DNA of 40,360 nt from contig JAVVWR010000023.1 of NCBI GenBank assembly GCA_036652035.1, positions 1-40,360 on the forward strand. The letters run 5' to 3'. The notes under the pieces were generated by a model. The model worked only from the letters and a program-made list of their open reading frames with translations. It made no database searches and was not told the origin of the DNA. Origin of the DNA: JAEZVV01 sp036652035. GTDB lineage: Bacteria; Pseudomonadota; Gammaproteobacteria; Burkholderiales; Burkholderiaceae_F. A program made the translations under genes and the position numbers. Shown here in pieces: positions 27,077-34,881 of this stretch. The stretch's first letter is position 1; each line of letters starts with the position of its first letter.

Positions 27077-27210
27077 GGTCTTGCTCCCTGTCGGCGCGGG
27101 CGCGCCGGGGTGTCGATTCTGTTGTTTTTCGATGGTTCATCGGCACGGTTGGAATTATCGGCGCGCAGGCATGGCTTTCCAAGCCACACATAATGTCGCA
27201 CGGAGGAAGG

Positions 27211-28974
27211 ATGGCGACGCACACAACGGCGCTGACGCACCGGCTCAGGCGCGCAGCTCTGATCGCAATCGCAGTGGGAACCCTGGCCGGTATTGCCGTG
27301 TCATGGTCGTCGCTCGTCGATCGAGTCTCGGTTGCGATTTTCGATGCTGCAACCGATTTTCTGCGCTGGGGTACGCCGCGTTCCGCCCCCGAGTTGGTGG
27401 TAGTGGGGCTCGACCAGGCCACCCTCGACTCGACCGCTGAGCCGCTCGGCCTGATGCACCTGCAACTGGCCGATGCCATCGCCGGCATTGCCGCCGGCAA
27501 GCCGCGACTGATTGTTCTCGACCTCGTCCTGCCTGATCGCTCGGTCGAGGCCGTGCGTCCCGGCTTCGACCTTGCGCTGATGCGCGCTTTGGCTGCGGCG
27601 CGTGCCAGTGCTGGCCTGGTGCTGACCATCGAACCCGATGCCAACGGCCGGCTGCAGCCGATCCATCCGCCCTTATTGGCAGCGGCGGGCGCGGACAACG
27701 TTGGTGTCGCGCTCTACCCGCTCGACGGCGATCACGTGGTGCGGCGTTATCTCCCCGTGATCGGCGGCGAGCCCACCTTGATCGCTCGCGCCGCCCAGCG
27801 CTTGGGACTGGCCGCCGCGCCGGGCTGGATCGATTGGTCGATCGGCGCCCCCTTGGCGTACCAGTCGATGAGCGCGGTTGTCGCCGCGCAGCGGCGCGGC
27901 GATGGCGCAGCGCTGCGCGCCACTTTCGAAGCCAAGGTGGTGCTGTTGGGCAGTGTCCTGCCGTTTGTTGGTCGCTTACCCCAGCCGGTCAATCTGGCGG
28001 GGTGGAAGAGCGGAATCAGCTCGCCCCCTGGGGTTTGGGCGCATGCCCAGGCTTTGCGCAATGTGCTCGCAGGCGGCTTTCTGCAGCCGGTGCCATGGTC
28101 CGTGATGGGATGGTTGCTGGCGGCTTTTGCGAGTCTTGCCGGCATCAACGGGTTGGTGACGCGCAGCTTGGCTTTGATGGGCGCGATGAGCCTGAGCTTT
28201 GCTGTGGCGGTCGCGCTGATGCCGCTGGGATGGATGCTGCCCCTGGGCGCCGTGTGGATCGGCGGTCTGGTGGCAGTGGCTGTGCGCACCGCGCTCGATG
28301 CCCGTCTTTATCGGCGCGAGCAGCGTCGTCTGGCGCACACGTTTGGTGGTTACGTCAGTCCGCAGGTCTTGCGCGCGATTCTCGATGGCCGCATTACCGC
28401 GGGGGGCGGGCGACGCCATCTGGCTTTTTTGTTTGCCGATTTGCGCGGCTTTACCGCTTTGTCGGAACGGTCCTCGCCCGAGGCCATTCTTGCTTGGCTC
28501 AACCGCTACTACGCGGCCATCACGCCGGTGATTCACGCGCATGGCGGCACCATCGACAATTTTCGCGGCGATGGCTTGATGGTCATGTTCGGTGCGCCTG
28601 AGCCGATCGAGCGGCCGGCGCGCGCGGCGATCGCGGCCGCGCGGGCGGTGGGCCTCGCGCTGGCTCAACTCAATCGTGAACTGGCCGCTGAAGGCGCGCC
28701 GCCGCTGACGCTGTCGCTGGGTGTGGCGGCGGGGGACGCGGTCTATGGCGACCTGGGTTCGGCTGATCGCAAAGATTTCACGGCCCTGGGCGACGCGGTC
28801 AACGTTGCCGCCCGCTTGCAGGACGTGGCCAAGGAACTTGGCTATTCGATCGCCGTGAGCCGATCGGCGCTGGAAGAGTCCGGCTGGGATGCCGCGGGTT
28901 TTGTCGACCTGGGGGAACAAGTGATCAAAGGTCACAGCCCTGTCCATGTGATGGCATGGGGACCGCAAACGTGA
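27211..28974 (+). CDS. CHASE2-domain class III nucleotide cyclase
   Basis: This membrane-bound cyclase of about 587 residues has an N-terminal membrane segment, a periplasmic CHASE2 sensor domain (about 35-290) and three further membrane segments (about 295-365). The catalytic domain is about 400-570. Metal-binding aspartates are D410 (FADLRGFT) and D454 (FRGDGLM), and the LGDAVNVAARL helix is present. The purine-recognition position before the second metal site is Asn450 (DNFRGD), where adenylate cyclases usually have Lys; the partner position is Thr524. ATG 27211 follows GGAGGAAGG, better than ATG 27193. It is divergent from a Crp-type regulator and followed by a FecR-like secreted protein. 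Product (cAMP, cGMP or other) is open. Confidence 0.9.
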   Translation: MATHTTALTHRLRRAALIAIAVGTLAGIAVSWSSLVDRVSVAIFDAATDFLRWGTPRSAPELVVVGLDQATLDSTAEPLGLMHLQLADAIAGIAAGKPRLIVLDLVLPDRSVEAVRPGFDLALMRALAAARASAGLVLTIEPDANGRLQPIHPPLLAAAGADNVGVALYPLDGDHVVRRYLPVIGGEPTLIARAAQRLGLAAAPGWIDWSIGAPLAYQSMSAVVAAQRRGDGAALRATFEAKVVLLGSVLPFVGRLPQPVNLAGWKSGISSPPGVWAHAQALRNVLAGGFLQPVPWSVMGWLLAAFASLAGINGLVTRSLALMGAMSLSFAVAVALMPLGWMLPLGAVWIGGLVAVAVRTALDARLYRREQRRLAHTFGGYVSPQVLRAILDGRITAGGGRRHLAFLFADLRGFTALSERSSPEAILAWLNRYYAAITPVIHAHGGTIDNFRGDGLMVMFGAPEPIERPARAAIAAARAVGLALAQLNRELAAEGAPPLTLSLGVAAGDAVYGDLGSADRKDFTALGDAVNVAARLQDVAKELGYSIAVSRSALEESGWDAAGFVDLGEQVIKGHSPVHVMAWGPQT

Positions 28975-29055
28975 AAATTCAGTGTGAGGACCGTGCAAGT
29001 GTGTGGCGTGGGGCCGCTGGCGATCGCTACGATCCTTGACCGCAAGAAGTCGAAC

Positions 29056-29245
29056 ATGAGAACACGTCGGGAGTGGTGTCGCTGGGCCGGGGCTGTCGCG
29101 TTGATGCTGATGGTGACCGCCGCCACGGCTCTGGAGCGGCCGGTGGCGGTGGTGCTCGACCTGCTGGGGCCGGTCGAGTTGCGGGTGGGCGAGACACTCT
29201 CCCGCCTGCCGTTGCTCGATACCTTGGCGCCGGGTGTTGTGCTGG
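29056..29245 (+). CDS. Secreted protein, FecR-like start (cut by gap)
   Basis: Only the first 63 codons are present. A basic start and hydrophobic core (AGAVALMLMVTAATAL) form a signal peptide. The mature start, VAVVLDLLGPVELRVGE followed by LAPGVVL, resembles FecR-type beta domains. Such proteins are often encoded next to CHASE2 cyclases, which supports the reading. The remainder is missing in the N run. It follows the cyclase stop by about 80 bases in the same direction. The frame is open upstream to 28984, but the signal peptide favours 29056. Confidence 0.6.
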
Positions 29246-29345
29246 NNNNNNNNNNNNNNNNNNNNNNNNNNNNNNNNNNNNNNNNNNNNNNNNNNNNNNN
29301 NNNNNNNNNNNNNNNNNNNNNNNNNNNNNNNNNNNNNNNNNNNNN
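29246..29345. other. Assembly gap (100 N)
   Basis: The gap cuts the FecR-like gene on its left. On its right, 22 bases remain before the TSUP permease stop codon. The flanks do not overlap, and the true size and contents are unknown; most of the secreted protein must lie here. Confidence 0.95.
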
Positions 29346-29367
29346 TCCGCTGCGCCCTGATCTCGCC

Positions 29368-30183
29368 TCAGAAGGCGCGCACAGCCTTGTAGAACATGTA
29401 GCTCGCCAGCGCGAGCAGCATCAGGGCGAAGATCCGCTTGAGCGGTTTGGTGTCCATCGAGTGCGCAACCTTGGCGCCCAGTGGCGCGGTCAGCACGCTG
29501 GTGGCGGCCACGCACACCAGTGCTGGCAGATAGACAAAGCCGAGGGTCTGCGGCAATCCTGGCAGACCCGGCACCTTCCAGCCCGCCACGATGTAGCCGA
29601 TGGTGCCGGCCGCGGCGATCGGGAATCCGAGTGCGGCCGAAGTCGCCACCGCGTTGTGGATCTTGACGTTGCACCAGATCATGAAGGGCACGGAAATAAA
29701 ACCGCCTCCCGCCCCTACGATGCTGGAAATCAGACCGATGCCGTTGCCCGCGCCGAACATGCCGAGCCGGCCCGGCAATTGACGCGAGGCTTGCGGCTTG
29801 CGGTCGCGCATCATTTGCAGCGCTGAAAATCCGACGAAACCGGCGAAGATCATCGCGATCCAGAACGTCGGCAAGCGTCCGGCGATCTGCGCGCCGATCA
29901 GCGCGCCCACCAGGATGCCGGGCGCCACGGCCCAGACCACGTTCCACAGCACGGCACCACGCCGGTGGTGGGCGCGGACCGAGGAGATCGAGGTGAACAA
30001 GATGGTCGCGAGCGAGGTGGCGATCGCCACGTGAACCACGTGCTCCTCGGGGAAGTTCTGCGCCGACAGGATCAACGTCAGAAAAGGCGTGAGCAGCATG
30101 CCGCCGCCAATGCCCAGCAGTCCGGCCGCAAAGCCAGTCATTGCTCCCAGCATGGCAAGGAGCGCAATCAAGGTCAGGTCCAC
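29368..30183 (-). CDS. TSUP-family (TauE/SafE) membrane permease
   Basis: This inner-membrane protein of 271 residues has about eight hydrophobic segments in two repeats. The repeats show related motifs, GFAAGLLGIGGGMLLTPFL near the start and SSIVGAGGGFISVPFM in the second half, which are the TSUP signature. Family members export or import sulfite, sulfonates or other small organic anions; the substrate here is unknown. I use GTG 30183, one base past the EVE gene stop, since the longer frame would run into that gene. It is probably translated together with the EVE gene. Confidence 0.88.
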   Translation of the reverse strand: MDLTLIALLAMLGAMTGFAAGLLGIGGGMLLTPFLTLILSAQNFPEEHVVHVAIATSLATILFTSISSVRAHHRRGAVLWNVVWAVAPGILVGALIGAQIAGRLPTFWIAMIFAGFVGFSALQMMRDRKPQASRQLPGRLGMFGAGNGIGLISSIVGAGGGFISVPFMIWCNVKIHNAVATSAALGFPIAAAGTIGYIVAGWKVPGLPGLPQTLGFVYLPALVCVAATSVLTAPLGAKVAHSMDTKPLKRIFALMLLALASYMFYKAVRAF

Positions 30184-30184
30184 G

Positions 30185-30655
30185 TCAATCCTTGAGCAAG
30201 TGCGAGGTGATGAAAGCCCACTCGGCGTGAGATACCGGAGTGATCGAGAGCCGGTTGCCTTTGCGCAGCACCGGCATCTCGGCGAGTTCTGGGTGCTGGC
30301 GCAGTTCGGCAATGCTCACGGTGCGCGTCTTCTTGAGGGCGCGGACGTCGACCAAGACCCAGCGCGGCGCCTCGGGCTTGGAGCGCGGGTCGTGGTATTC
30401 GCTCTTCGAATCGAACTGCGTGGGATCGGGGTAGGGGCGGCTGGCCACTTCGGCCAGCCCGACGATGCCGGGCTCGGCGCAGCTCGAGTGATAGAAGAAC
30501 ACTCCATCACCCGGGCTCATGTCGTCGCGCATGAAATTGCGCGCCTGGTAGTTGCGAACGCCGGTCCAAGGGACCGTGGCATTGGCGGCAGCGAGGTTGT
30601 CGTTGATCGAGCACTCGCCGGGCTCGGACTTCATCAACCAATAACGTCGGGTCAT
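30185..30655 (-). CDS. EVE-domain protein
   Basis: This soluble protein of 156 residues has a PUA-like EVE fold: YWLMKSEPGE at the start, WTGVRNYQARNFMRDDM, a VFFYHS segment, GIVGLAEV and the final SHAEWAFI. EVE domains are thought to bind modified nucleobases in DNA or RNA. Stand-alone EVE genes near zapA and 6S RNA are common in proteobacteria. It is directly upstream of the TSUP gene. Confidence 0.93.
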   Translation of the reverse strand: MTRRYWLMKSEPGECSINDNLAAANATVPWTGVRNYQARNFMRDDMSPGDGVFFYHSSCAEPGIVGLAEVASRPYPDPTQFDSKSEYHDPRSKPEAPRWVLVDVRALKKTRTVSIAELRQHPELAEMPVLRKGNRLSITPVSHAEWAFITSHLLKD

Positions 30656-30729
30656 TGCGGGTGGTGCGCCGGGTGCGAGCCGGCCGGGGCAGAGTTCGGT
30701 CAGGCCGGCGCAGGGCCGTGGGCCTGCGC

Positions 30730-30764
30730 AAAAAAACGCCCAAGCTGCATCAGCAACTTGGGCG
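30730..30764 (-). terminator. Terminator of the 6S RNA
   Basis: The stem CGCCCAAG / CTTGGGCG encloses a TGC/GCA inner stem and is followed on the minus strand by seven T. It begins about 8 bases past the predicted 3' end of the 6S RNA. Confidence 0.9.
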
Positions 30765-30771
30765 CGGTAGA

Positions 30772-30948
30772 GATCCCCGCCTGTGCCGCCCGGCCCGTGT
30801 CCTGAACCATGGGTTCAGGGTGGTCGCTACCGATTCGCTTAGGTTCAGCAAACGCGTGCCGAGCACACCGCGAAATCGAGATCGCAACCATGCGCAGTGC
30901 GCATAGGTTCAAGGAACAATAGGCCTTTGCGCGAACACCGCAGGGAAA
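30772..30948 (-). ncRNA. ssrS: 6S RNA (SsrS)
   Basis: 6S RNA mimics an open promoter and binds sigma70 RNA polymerase. On the minus strand the 5' part reads TCCCTGCGGTGTTCGCGC, similar to the E. coli segment CTGAGATGTTCGCAAGCG. The 3' part reads ACCCTGAACCCATGGTTCAG and GGGCCGGGCGGCA, matching E. coli ACCTTGAACCAAGGGTTCAAG and AGCCTGCGGCGGCA. The 5' TCCCTGC pairs with the 3' GCGGGGA to close the rod, and inner arms such as GCGCACTGCGC are present. It lies directly downstream of zapA, its usual place, and ends at a clear terminator. The 5' end is uncertain by tens of bases. Confidence 0.88.
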
Positions 30949-31000
30949 AGCTGGTTGGAAAACCGGCGGCTTTCCAACCAGCTCTTGAGTTGCCATTGTA
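30949..31000 (-). promoter_or_regulatory. Promoter box and hairpin ahead of 6S RNA
   Basis: A -10-like TACAAT (31000-30995) stands just past the zapA stop and would start transcription near 30988. Next comes a perfect 13-bp hairpin, AGCTGGTTGGAAA / TTTCCAACCAGCT (30949-30983), followed by TTTTCCC. The hairpin may end zapA mRNA or be part of a 6S precursor. I see no strong -35 element. Confidence 0.5.
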
Positions 31001-31019
31001 ACCGGCTGGTGCCCGCGGA

Positions 31020-31319
31020 TCAGAAGAGTTTCTCCTGTGGCACGAGCGCTTCGTCGCAGGTGGTGATGAGCTCGCGCAAGCGGCGGCGCAACTCGCCGAC
31101 CTCGAGTCCGTCATCGGAGCGCGCGGTGAACATCTCGTGGGCGATCTGCAGCGCGGCCATCACGGCGATGCGGTCGGAGCCCATGACTTTCCCGGTGTCG
31201 CGGATCGACGTCATCTTCTGGTCGACATATTTCGCGCAGGCCAGCAGGGCGGGGCGCTCGGCCTCGGTGCACGCGAGCCGATACTCGCGGTCGAGAATGG
31301 TGACGTTGAGCTGTTCCAT
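31020..31319 (-). CDS. zapA: Cell division protein ZapA
   Basis: ZapA binds and bundles FtsZ filaments at the division ring. The 99-residue protein has the family start EQLNVTILDREYRLACTEAER, a KYVDQKM segment, GSDRIAVMAALQIAHEM and a C-terminal coiled coil. It follows the ZapB-like gene by 5 bases, and 6S RNA lies downstream. Confidence 0.95.
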   Translation of the reverse strand: MEQLNVTILDREYRLACTEAERPALLACAKYVDQKMTSIRDTGKVMGSDRIAVMAALQIAHEMFTARSDDGLEVGELRRRLRELITTCDEALVPQEKLF

Positions 31320-31324
31320 CGGCT

Positions 31325-31537
31325 TTAGGGTTCGGTGGAGGGGGCGGGTTCGGACAGGCTCAGCACGAGACTGTCGAGTCGCGCGCCAGCGATCTCGACG
31401 CGTTCACGCATGGCCGCCAGTTCTGCTTCCTGGCTCGCCACACGGGCGCGCAGGTCCTGATTCTCGGTGCGCAGCGCGTAAATCATCTGTGCGAGTTCGC
31501 GGATCCGGTCCGCCAGGGCATCGAGCTCTTCAATCAT
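31325..31537 (-). CDS. ZapB-like coiled-coil protein (TIGR02449 type)
   Basis: This protein of 70 residues is nearly all helix with heptad-like Leu/Ile/Ala spacing (IEELDALADRIRELAQMIYALRTE, then LRARVASQEAELAAMRER), i.e. a coiled coil. It is the usual small gene ahead of zapA in Betaproteobacteria and is thought to take part in division-ring assembly. The start at 31537 fits the family; the longer frame would run into the gap. Confidence 0.85.
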   Translation of the reverse strand: MIEELDALADRIRELAQMIYALRTENQDLRARVASQEAELAAMRERVEIAGARLDSLVLSLSEPAPSTEP

Positions 31538-31599
31538 GCAAGCGATGGTAGCACCGGGCACGCGCCGAGGCCTGGCGTGCCAGGGCGCTGGTTGATGCG

Positions 31600-31668
31600 G
31601 GTAAGCCGCAGCGCGCCGTCTGATGCGATGCGTCCGTTGGAGCTTGTCATTCGCGGTAAGCCGCAGCG
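31600..31668. repeat. 14-bp direct repeat beside assembly gap
   Basis: GGTAAGCCGCAGCG occurs at 31600-31613 and 31655-31668, 55 bases apart, 12 bases before the N run. The surroundings show no gene. It may be the start of a repeat array that broke the assembly. Confidence 0.6.
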
Positions 31669-31679
31669 GCGGTCTCAAG

Positions 31680-31779
31680 NNNNNNNNNNNNNNNNNNNNN
31701 NNNNNNNNNNNNNNNNNNNNNNNNNNNNNNNNNNNNNNNNNNNNNNNNNNNNNNNNNNNNNNNNNNNNNNNNNNNNNNN
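31680..31779. other. Assembly gap (100 N)
   Basis: The gap lies between the ZapB-like gene and exbD. No overlap is seen between the flanks. The whole gene-free stretch 31538-31838 consists of a repeat-bearing spacer, this gap and 59 bases downstream of exbD with no recognisable feature. Confidence 0.95.
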
Positions 31780-31838
31780 CTCGACTTTCGACCAGTGCTT
31801 GGTCGGGAGCGCTGAGTGCTCGTCCTGCATTGTCAGAT

Positions 31839-32261
31839 TCAGGGCTGGGCCGTGGGTTCGGTGACAAAGCCCAGGCGGGTGAGCCCGACCTGCTGCGCCG
31901 CCGCCATCACCCGGGCGACGCGCTCGTAGCGGGTGGCCTTGTCGGCGCGCAACTGGATCTCGGGTTTCTCGCCCGCGCCACGCGCCGCCTGGGCCAGGCG
32001 CTCGCGCAACTGGGCTTCGTCGATCCGCACGCCGTTCCAGAAAAAGTCGCCCTGGGCGTCGATGGCGAGCTGGATCGCTGCGGGCGAGGTCTCGGCGAGC
32101 GGCGCCTTTTCCTCCGGCAGGTCGAGCAGCAGTGAATGCGCGAGCAAGGGCGCGGTGATGATGAAGACCACCAGCAGCACCAGCATCACGTCGACCAAGG
32201 GGGTGACGTTGATCTCCGCCATGCGGGGCGGCTCGGGGCTGCGGTCGAATCCGCCGAACAT
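31839..32261 (-). CDS. exbD: ExbD/TolR-family biopolymer transport protein
   Basis: This small inner-membrane protein of 140 residues has one membrane segment (LVDVMLVLLVVFIITAPLLA) carrying the essential Asp, after the typical AEINVTPL start, and a periplasmic domain. With ExbB it uses the proton gradient to energise an outer-membrane process through TonB or TolA. The start MFGGFDRS at 32261 is four bases from exbB. No tonB is visible in the window. Confidence 0.93.
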   Translation of the reverse strand: MFGGFDRSPEPPRMAEINVTPLVDVMLVLLVVFIITAPLLAHSLLLDLPEEKAPLAETSPAAIQLAIDAQGDFFWNGVRIDEAQLRERLAQAARGAGEKPEIQLRADKATRYERVARVMAAAQQVGLTRLGFVTEPTAQP

Positions 32262-32265
32262 GGTC

Positions 32266-32937
32266 TCAGGCGCCGCGGGCGACGAGCCAGGCGTGCAGGT
32301 CGCGCGCAAAAGCTTCCAGCCGGGTGGCGATGGTGCGATTGCCGCGCACGAAGGCGTTGTAGGCGAGCACGGCGGGAATCGCCACGGCGAGGCCGGCGGC
32401 GGTCATCACCAGCGCCTCGCCCACCGGACCGGCGATCTTGGCAATGCTCATCTGGCCCGAGACGGCGATTTCGATCAAGGCGTGGTAGATCCCCCATACC
32501 GTGCCAAAGAGGCCGATGAAGGGCGCGGTCGCTCCGATCGAGGCCAGCCATGAGAGGCCCGAGTCGATCCGCCGCAGCGACGCATTGAGCGCGTCGCGCA
32601 GCGCCGCGAGGTGGGCTTCGTTGCGGCCGAGCTGGGCCGCGAGCGTGCCGGTCGCAGGCAGCGTGGCAGCGCGCTGGGCGGCGGTCTGGGCCAGCGGCAG
32701 AAACAGCGTTTCGCGGTCGGCCGGGCGCAGCAGCGCGAGGCCGGCGTCGATCCCGGGGGCGGACCAGAAGCGCGCGATCGGCTCGGCCGTGGCGCGTACG
32801 CGTAGCCACTGCCAGGACTTCCAGAAAATCAGGAACCAGCTGGTCACCGACATGGCGAGCAAGAGCCAGGCGGTAAAGCGGATCACGCCATCGGCCTGGT
32901 TCCAGAAGTGGGCCAGGCCCAGCGCCTGCCCTTCCAT
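32266..32937 (-). CDS. exbB: ExbB/TolQ/MotA-family proton channel protein
   Basis: This 223-residue inner-membrane protein has three hydrophobic segments. The family core is present: IGATAPFIGLFGTVWGIYHAL near 135-155 and GPVGEALVMTAAGLAVAIPA near 170-190. It starts directly after the dapB stop and is followed by exbD, forming the stator pair. ExbB against TolQ cannot be settled from this locus alone, but the dapB neighbour favours ExbB. Confidence 0.93.
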   Translation of the reverse strand: MEGQALGLAHFWNQADGVIRFTAWLLLAMSVTSWFLIFWKSWQWLRVRATAEPIARFWSAPGIDAGLALLRPADRETLFLPLAQTAAQRAATLPATGTLAAQLGRNEAHLAALRDALNASLRRIDSGLSWLASIGATAPFIGLFGTVWGIYHALIEIAVSGQMSIAKIAGPVGEALVMTAAGLAVAIPAVLAYNAFVRGNRTIATRLEAFARDLHAWLVARGA

Positions 32938-33729
32938 TTACGCCAACCCCAGGACCGCGCTCATGTCGAACTGGCCACGCTCCTGGTTGGCCAGGAAGCG
33001 CGCCGCGCGCAGGCTGCCATGGGCGTAGCCGAGCCGGCTCGAGCTCTTGTGGCTGATCTCAATGCGTTCGCCCGGGGCGGCAAAGATGACGGTGTGGTCG
33101 CCCACCACATCGCCGCCACGCAAGGTGGCAAAGCCGATCGAGCCGGGCTTGCGCTCGCCGGTGTGGCCGTAGCGTTCGTAGACGGCCACGTCTTCCAGAT
33201 CGACGCCTTGCGCGCGCGCGATCACGCGACCCATTTCCAGCGCCGTACCCGAAGGCGCATCGACCTTGTGGCGGTGGTGCATCTCGACGATCTCGACGTC
33301 GTAGCCGCCGAGGATGCGGGCGGCCTCTTCGAGCAGCTTGAACGCGGCGTTGACGCCCACGCTCATGTTCGGAGCAAAGACCAGGGCGGTGCGGGTCGCG
33401 GCGTCGGCGATCGCGGCGCGCCCGGCGGCGTCAAAACCGGTGGTGCCGATCACCACCTTGACGCCGTTGGCGGCGCACACGGGCAGGTGGGCGAGCGTGG
33501 CCTCGGGGCGGGTAAAGTCGATCAGTACATCGGCCGCGGCGATCGCCCGCAGGTCGTCGGTAATGATCACGCCGGTGGCGCGGCCCATGAACTCGCCCGC
33601 ATCGCGGCCGAGCGCCGGGCTGCCGGCGCGCTCAAGTGCACCGGCGAGCTCCATGTCGGGGGCGGCGAGCGTCGCTTCGATCAACATCTGACCCATGCGC
33701 CCGCAGGCGCCGGCAATCGCTAACTTCAT
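32938..33729 (-). CDS. dapB: 4-hydroxy-tetrahydrodipicolinate reductase DapB
   Basis: This enzyme carries out the NAD(P)H-dependent reduction step in the lysine/diaminopimelate pathway, in the cytoplasm. The 263 residues show the Rossmann motif AGACGRMG, VIGTTG, FAPNMSVGVN and the active-site HHRHKVDAPSGTA. The start MKLAIAGA is standard. It lies 9 bases after bamE and abuts exbB. Confidence 0.97.
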   Translation of the reverse strand: MKLAIAGACGRMGQMLIEATLAAPDMELAGALERAGSPALGRDAGEFMGRATGVIITDDLRAIAAADVLIDFTRPEATLAHLPVCAANGVKVVIGTTGFDAAGRAAIADAATRTALVFAPNMSVGVNAAFKLLEEAARILGGYDVEIVEMHHRHKVDAPSGTALEMGRVIARAQGVDLEDVAVYERYGHTGERKPGSIGFATLRGGDVVGDHTVIFAAPGERIEISHKSSSRLGYAHGSLRAARFLANQERGQFDMSAVLGLA

Positions 33730-33738
33730 GGCGAGGTC

Positions 33739-34227
33739 CTATTCGCGGCTGGGTGCCGGGGTGCCAGCCTCGGGCGCTCGCGCGGGCGCGACCGGGCGCG
33801 GCTTTTCGATCTTGGTCGCGTCGCGGCCAAGGATGAGCTGGTCGGCGGCGGTCTCGGTTGGCATCTCGTCGGCGGTGAAGCTCGCCAGCTTGCCGTCCTG
33901 GAACAAGAGCGTGAGCTTGCGGTTCTGCACTTCGCCGCTGCGACGGTTGAGGTAATAGATATAGTCCCAGCGGTCGCTATGGAAACTGCTGGTCAAAAGC
34001 GGCGTGCCGAGCATGAAGCGGACCTGGTCGCGCGTCATGCCGTTGCGCAGCTGTTCGACCATTTCCTGCGTGATCACGTTGCCCTGGTGGACATCGGGGC
34101 GGTAGGGCTGGACGAAAGTTGGCGTCCAGTCGGCGGCGGCGGTCCATCCGCGCGAGATCGTTTCGCAGCCGGAGAGCAGCGTGGCGGTGGCGAGCGCGGC
34201 GAACGCGACAGGCAGAAAGCGCGGCAT
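33739..34227 (-). CDS. bamE: Outer membrane assembly lipoprotein BamE
   Basis: BamE is an accessory lipoprotein of the BAM complex that inserts beta-barrel proteins into the outer membrane. The start MPRFLPVAF leads to the lipobox LLSGC (Cys21). The mature part has QGNVITQEMVEQLRNGMTRDQV, RFMLGTPLL and RWDYIYY, all typical. The 162 residues include a Pro/Ala-rich tail. It is divergent from fur, the normal arrangement in this class. Confidence 0.95.
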   Translation of the reverse strand: MPRFLPVAFAALATATLLSGCETISRGWTAAADWTPTFVQPYRPDVHQGNVITQEMVEQLRNGMTRDQVRFMLGTPLLTSSFHSDRWDYIYYLNRRSGEVQNRKLTLLFQDGKLASFTADEMPTETAADQLILGRDATKIEKPRPVAPARAPEAGTPAPSRE

Positions 34228-34291
34228 GGGAGCGGAGGCGTGAAGTGAAGCGCCTATGATAGCTGTCCCTTCAATACCCCCTCGAGTCACC

Positions 34292-34750
34292 ATGCCGCAA
34301 CACTCATCGGGCAGCTCCAACGAACTCAAGAGCATGGGCCTCAAGGCCACGGCGCCCCGCATGAAGATCCTCGAGATCTTCCAGCGCAGCACCGTCGAAG
34401 GGGGCGTGCGCCACATGAGCGCGGAAGACGTCTACAAGGCGTTGATGGCCGAGAACATCGACATCGGCCTGGCGACGGTCTACCGGGTTCTCACGCAGTT
34501 CGAGGCCGCGGGCCTGCTTGCCCGCCACCACTTCGAGGCCGGCCGCGCCATGTTCGAACTTGAGGAAGGCTCTCATCACGACCATCTGGTGTGTTTGAGC
34601 TGCGGCAAGGTCGAGGAGTTCGTTGACCCCGAGATCGAAGCCCGTCAGCAGGCGATCGCGGCCGAGCACGGCTTCGAGCTGCAAGAACACTCGCTGGCCT
34701 TGTACGGGGTTTGCATCAAGCCCAACTGCCCCAACAAGCCGCGCAGCTGA
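34292..34750 (+). CDS. fur: Ferric uptake regulator Fur
   Basis: Fur is an iron-responsive repressor of 152 residues. The DNA-binding half has LKSMGLKATAPRMKILEIF and IGLATVYRVLTQFEAAGL. The metal sites include HHDH, CLSC and a C-terminal Cys pair (CIKPNC). I start at ATG 34292 (MPQHSSG), 64 bases from bamE. The region between is too short for me to identify a Fur box with confidence. A small hairpin (34853-34873) followed by TTT may end the transcript. Confidence 0.95.
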   Translation: MPQHSSGSSNELKSMGLKATAPRMKILEIFQRSTVEGGVRHMSAEDVYKALMAENIDIGLATVYRVLTQFEAAGLLARHHFEAGRAMFELEEGSHHDHLVCLSCGKVEEFVDPEIEARQQAIAAEHGFELQEHSLALYGVCIKPNCPNKPRS

Positions 34751-34881
34751 GCGCGTCGCCGGTGCGGCCGACGGGCGTATCGAGGGGGTAGTAACGCGCG
34801 GTTGCTAGAGAGTGACGCAACGCGTAAAAGTCGCGCTTGTTGTGTCTTTCGGAGCCGGCCTCAGTCACCGGCTGCTTTGCC

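Noticed and set aside
31600..31668. Start of a CRISPR array
   Set aside because: Only two copies of a 14-bp repeat are visible, too short and too few for CRISPR repeats, and no cas genes are present.
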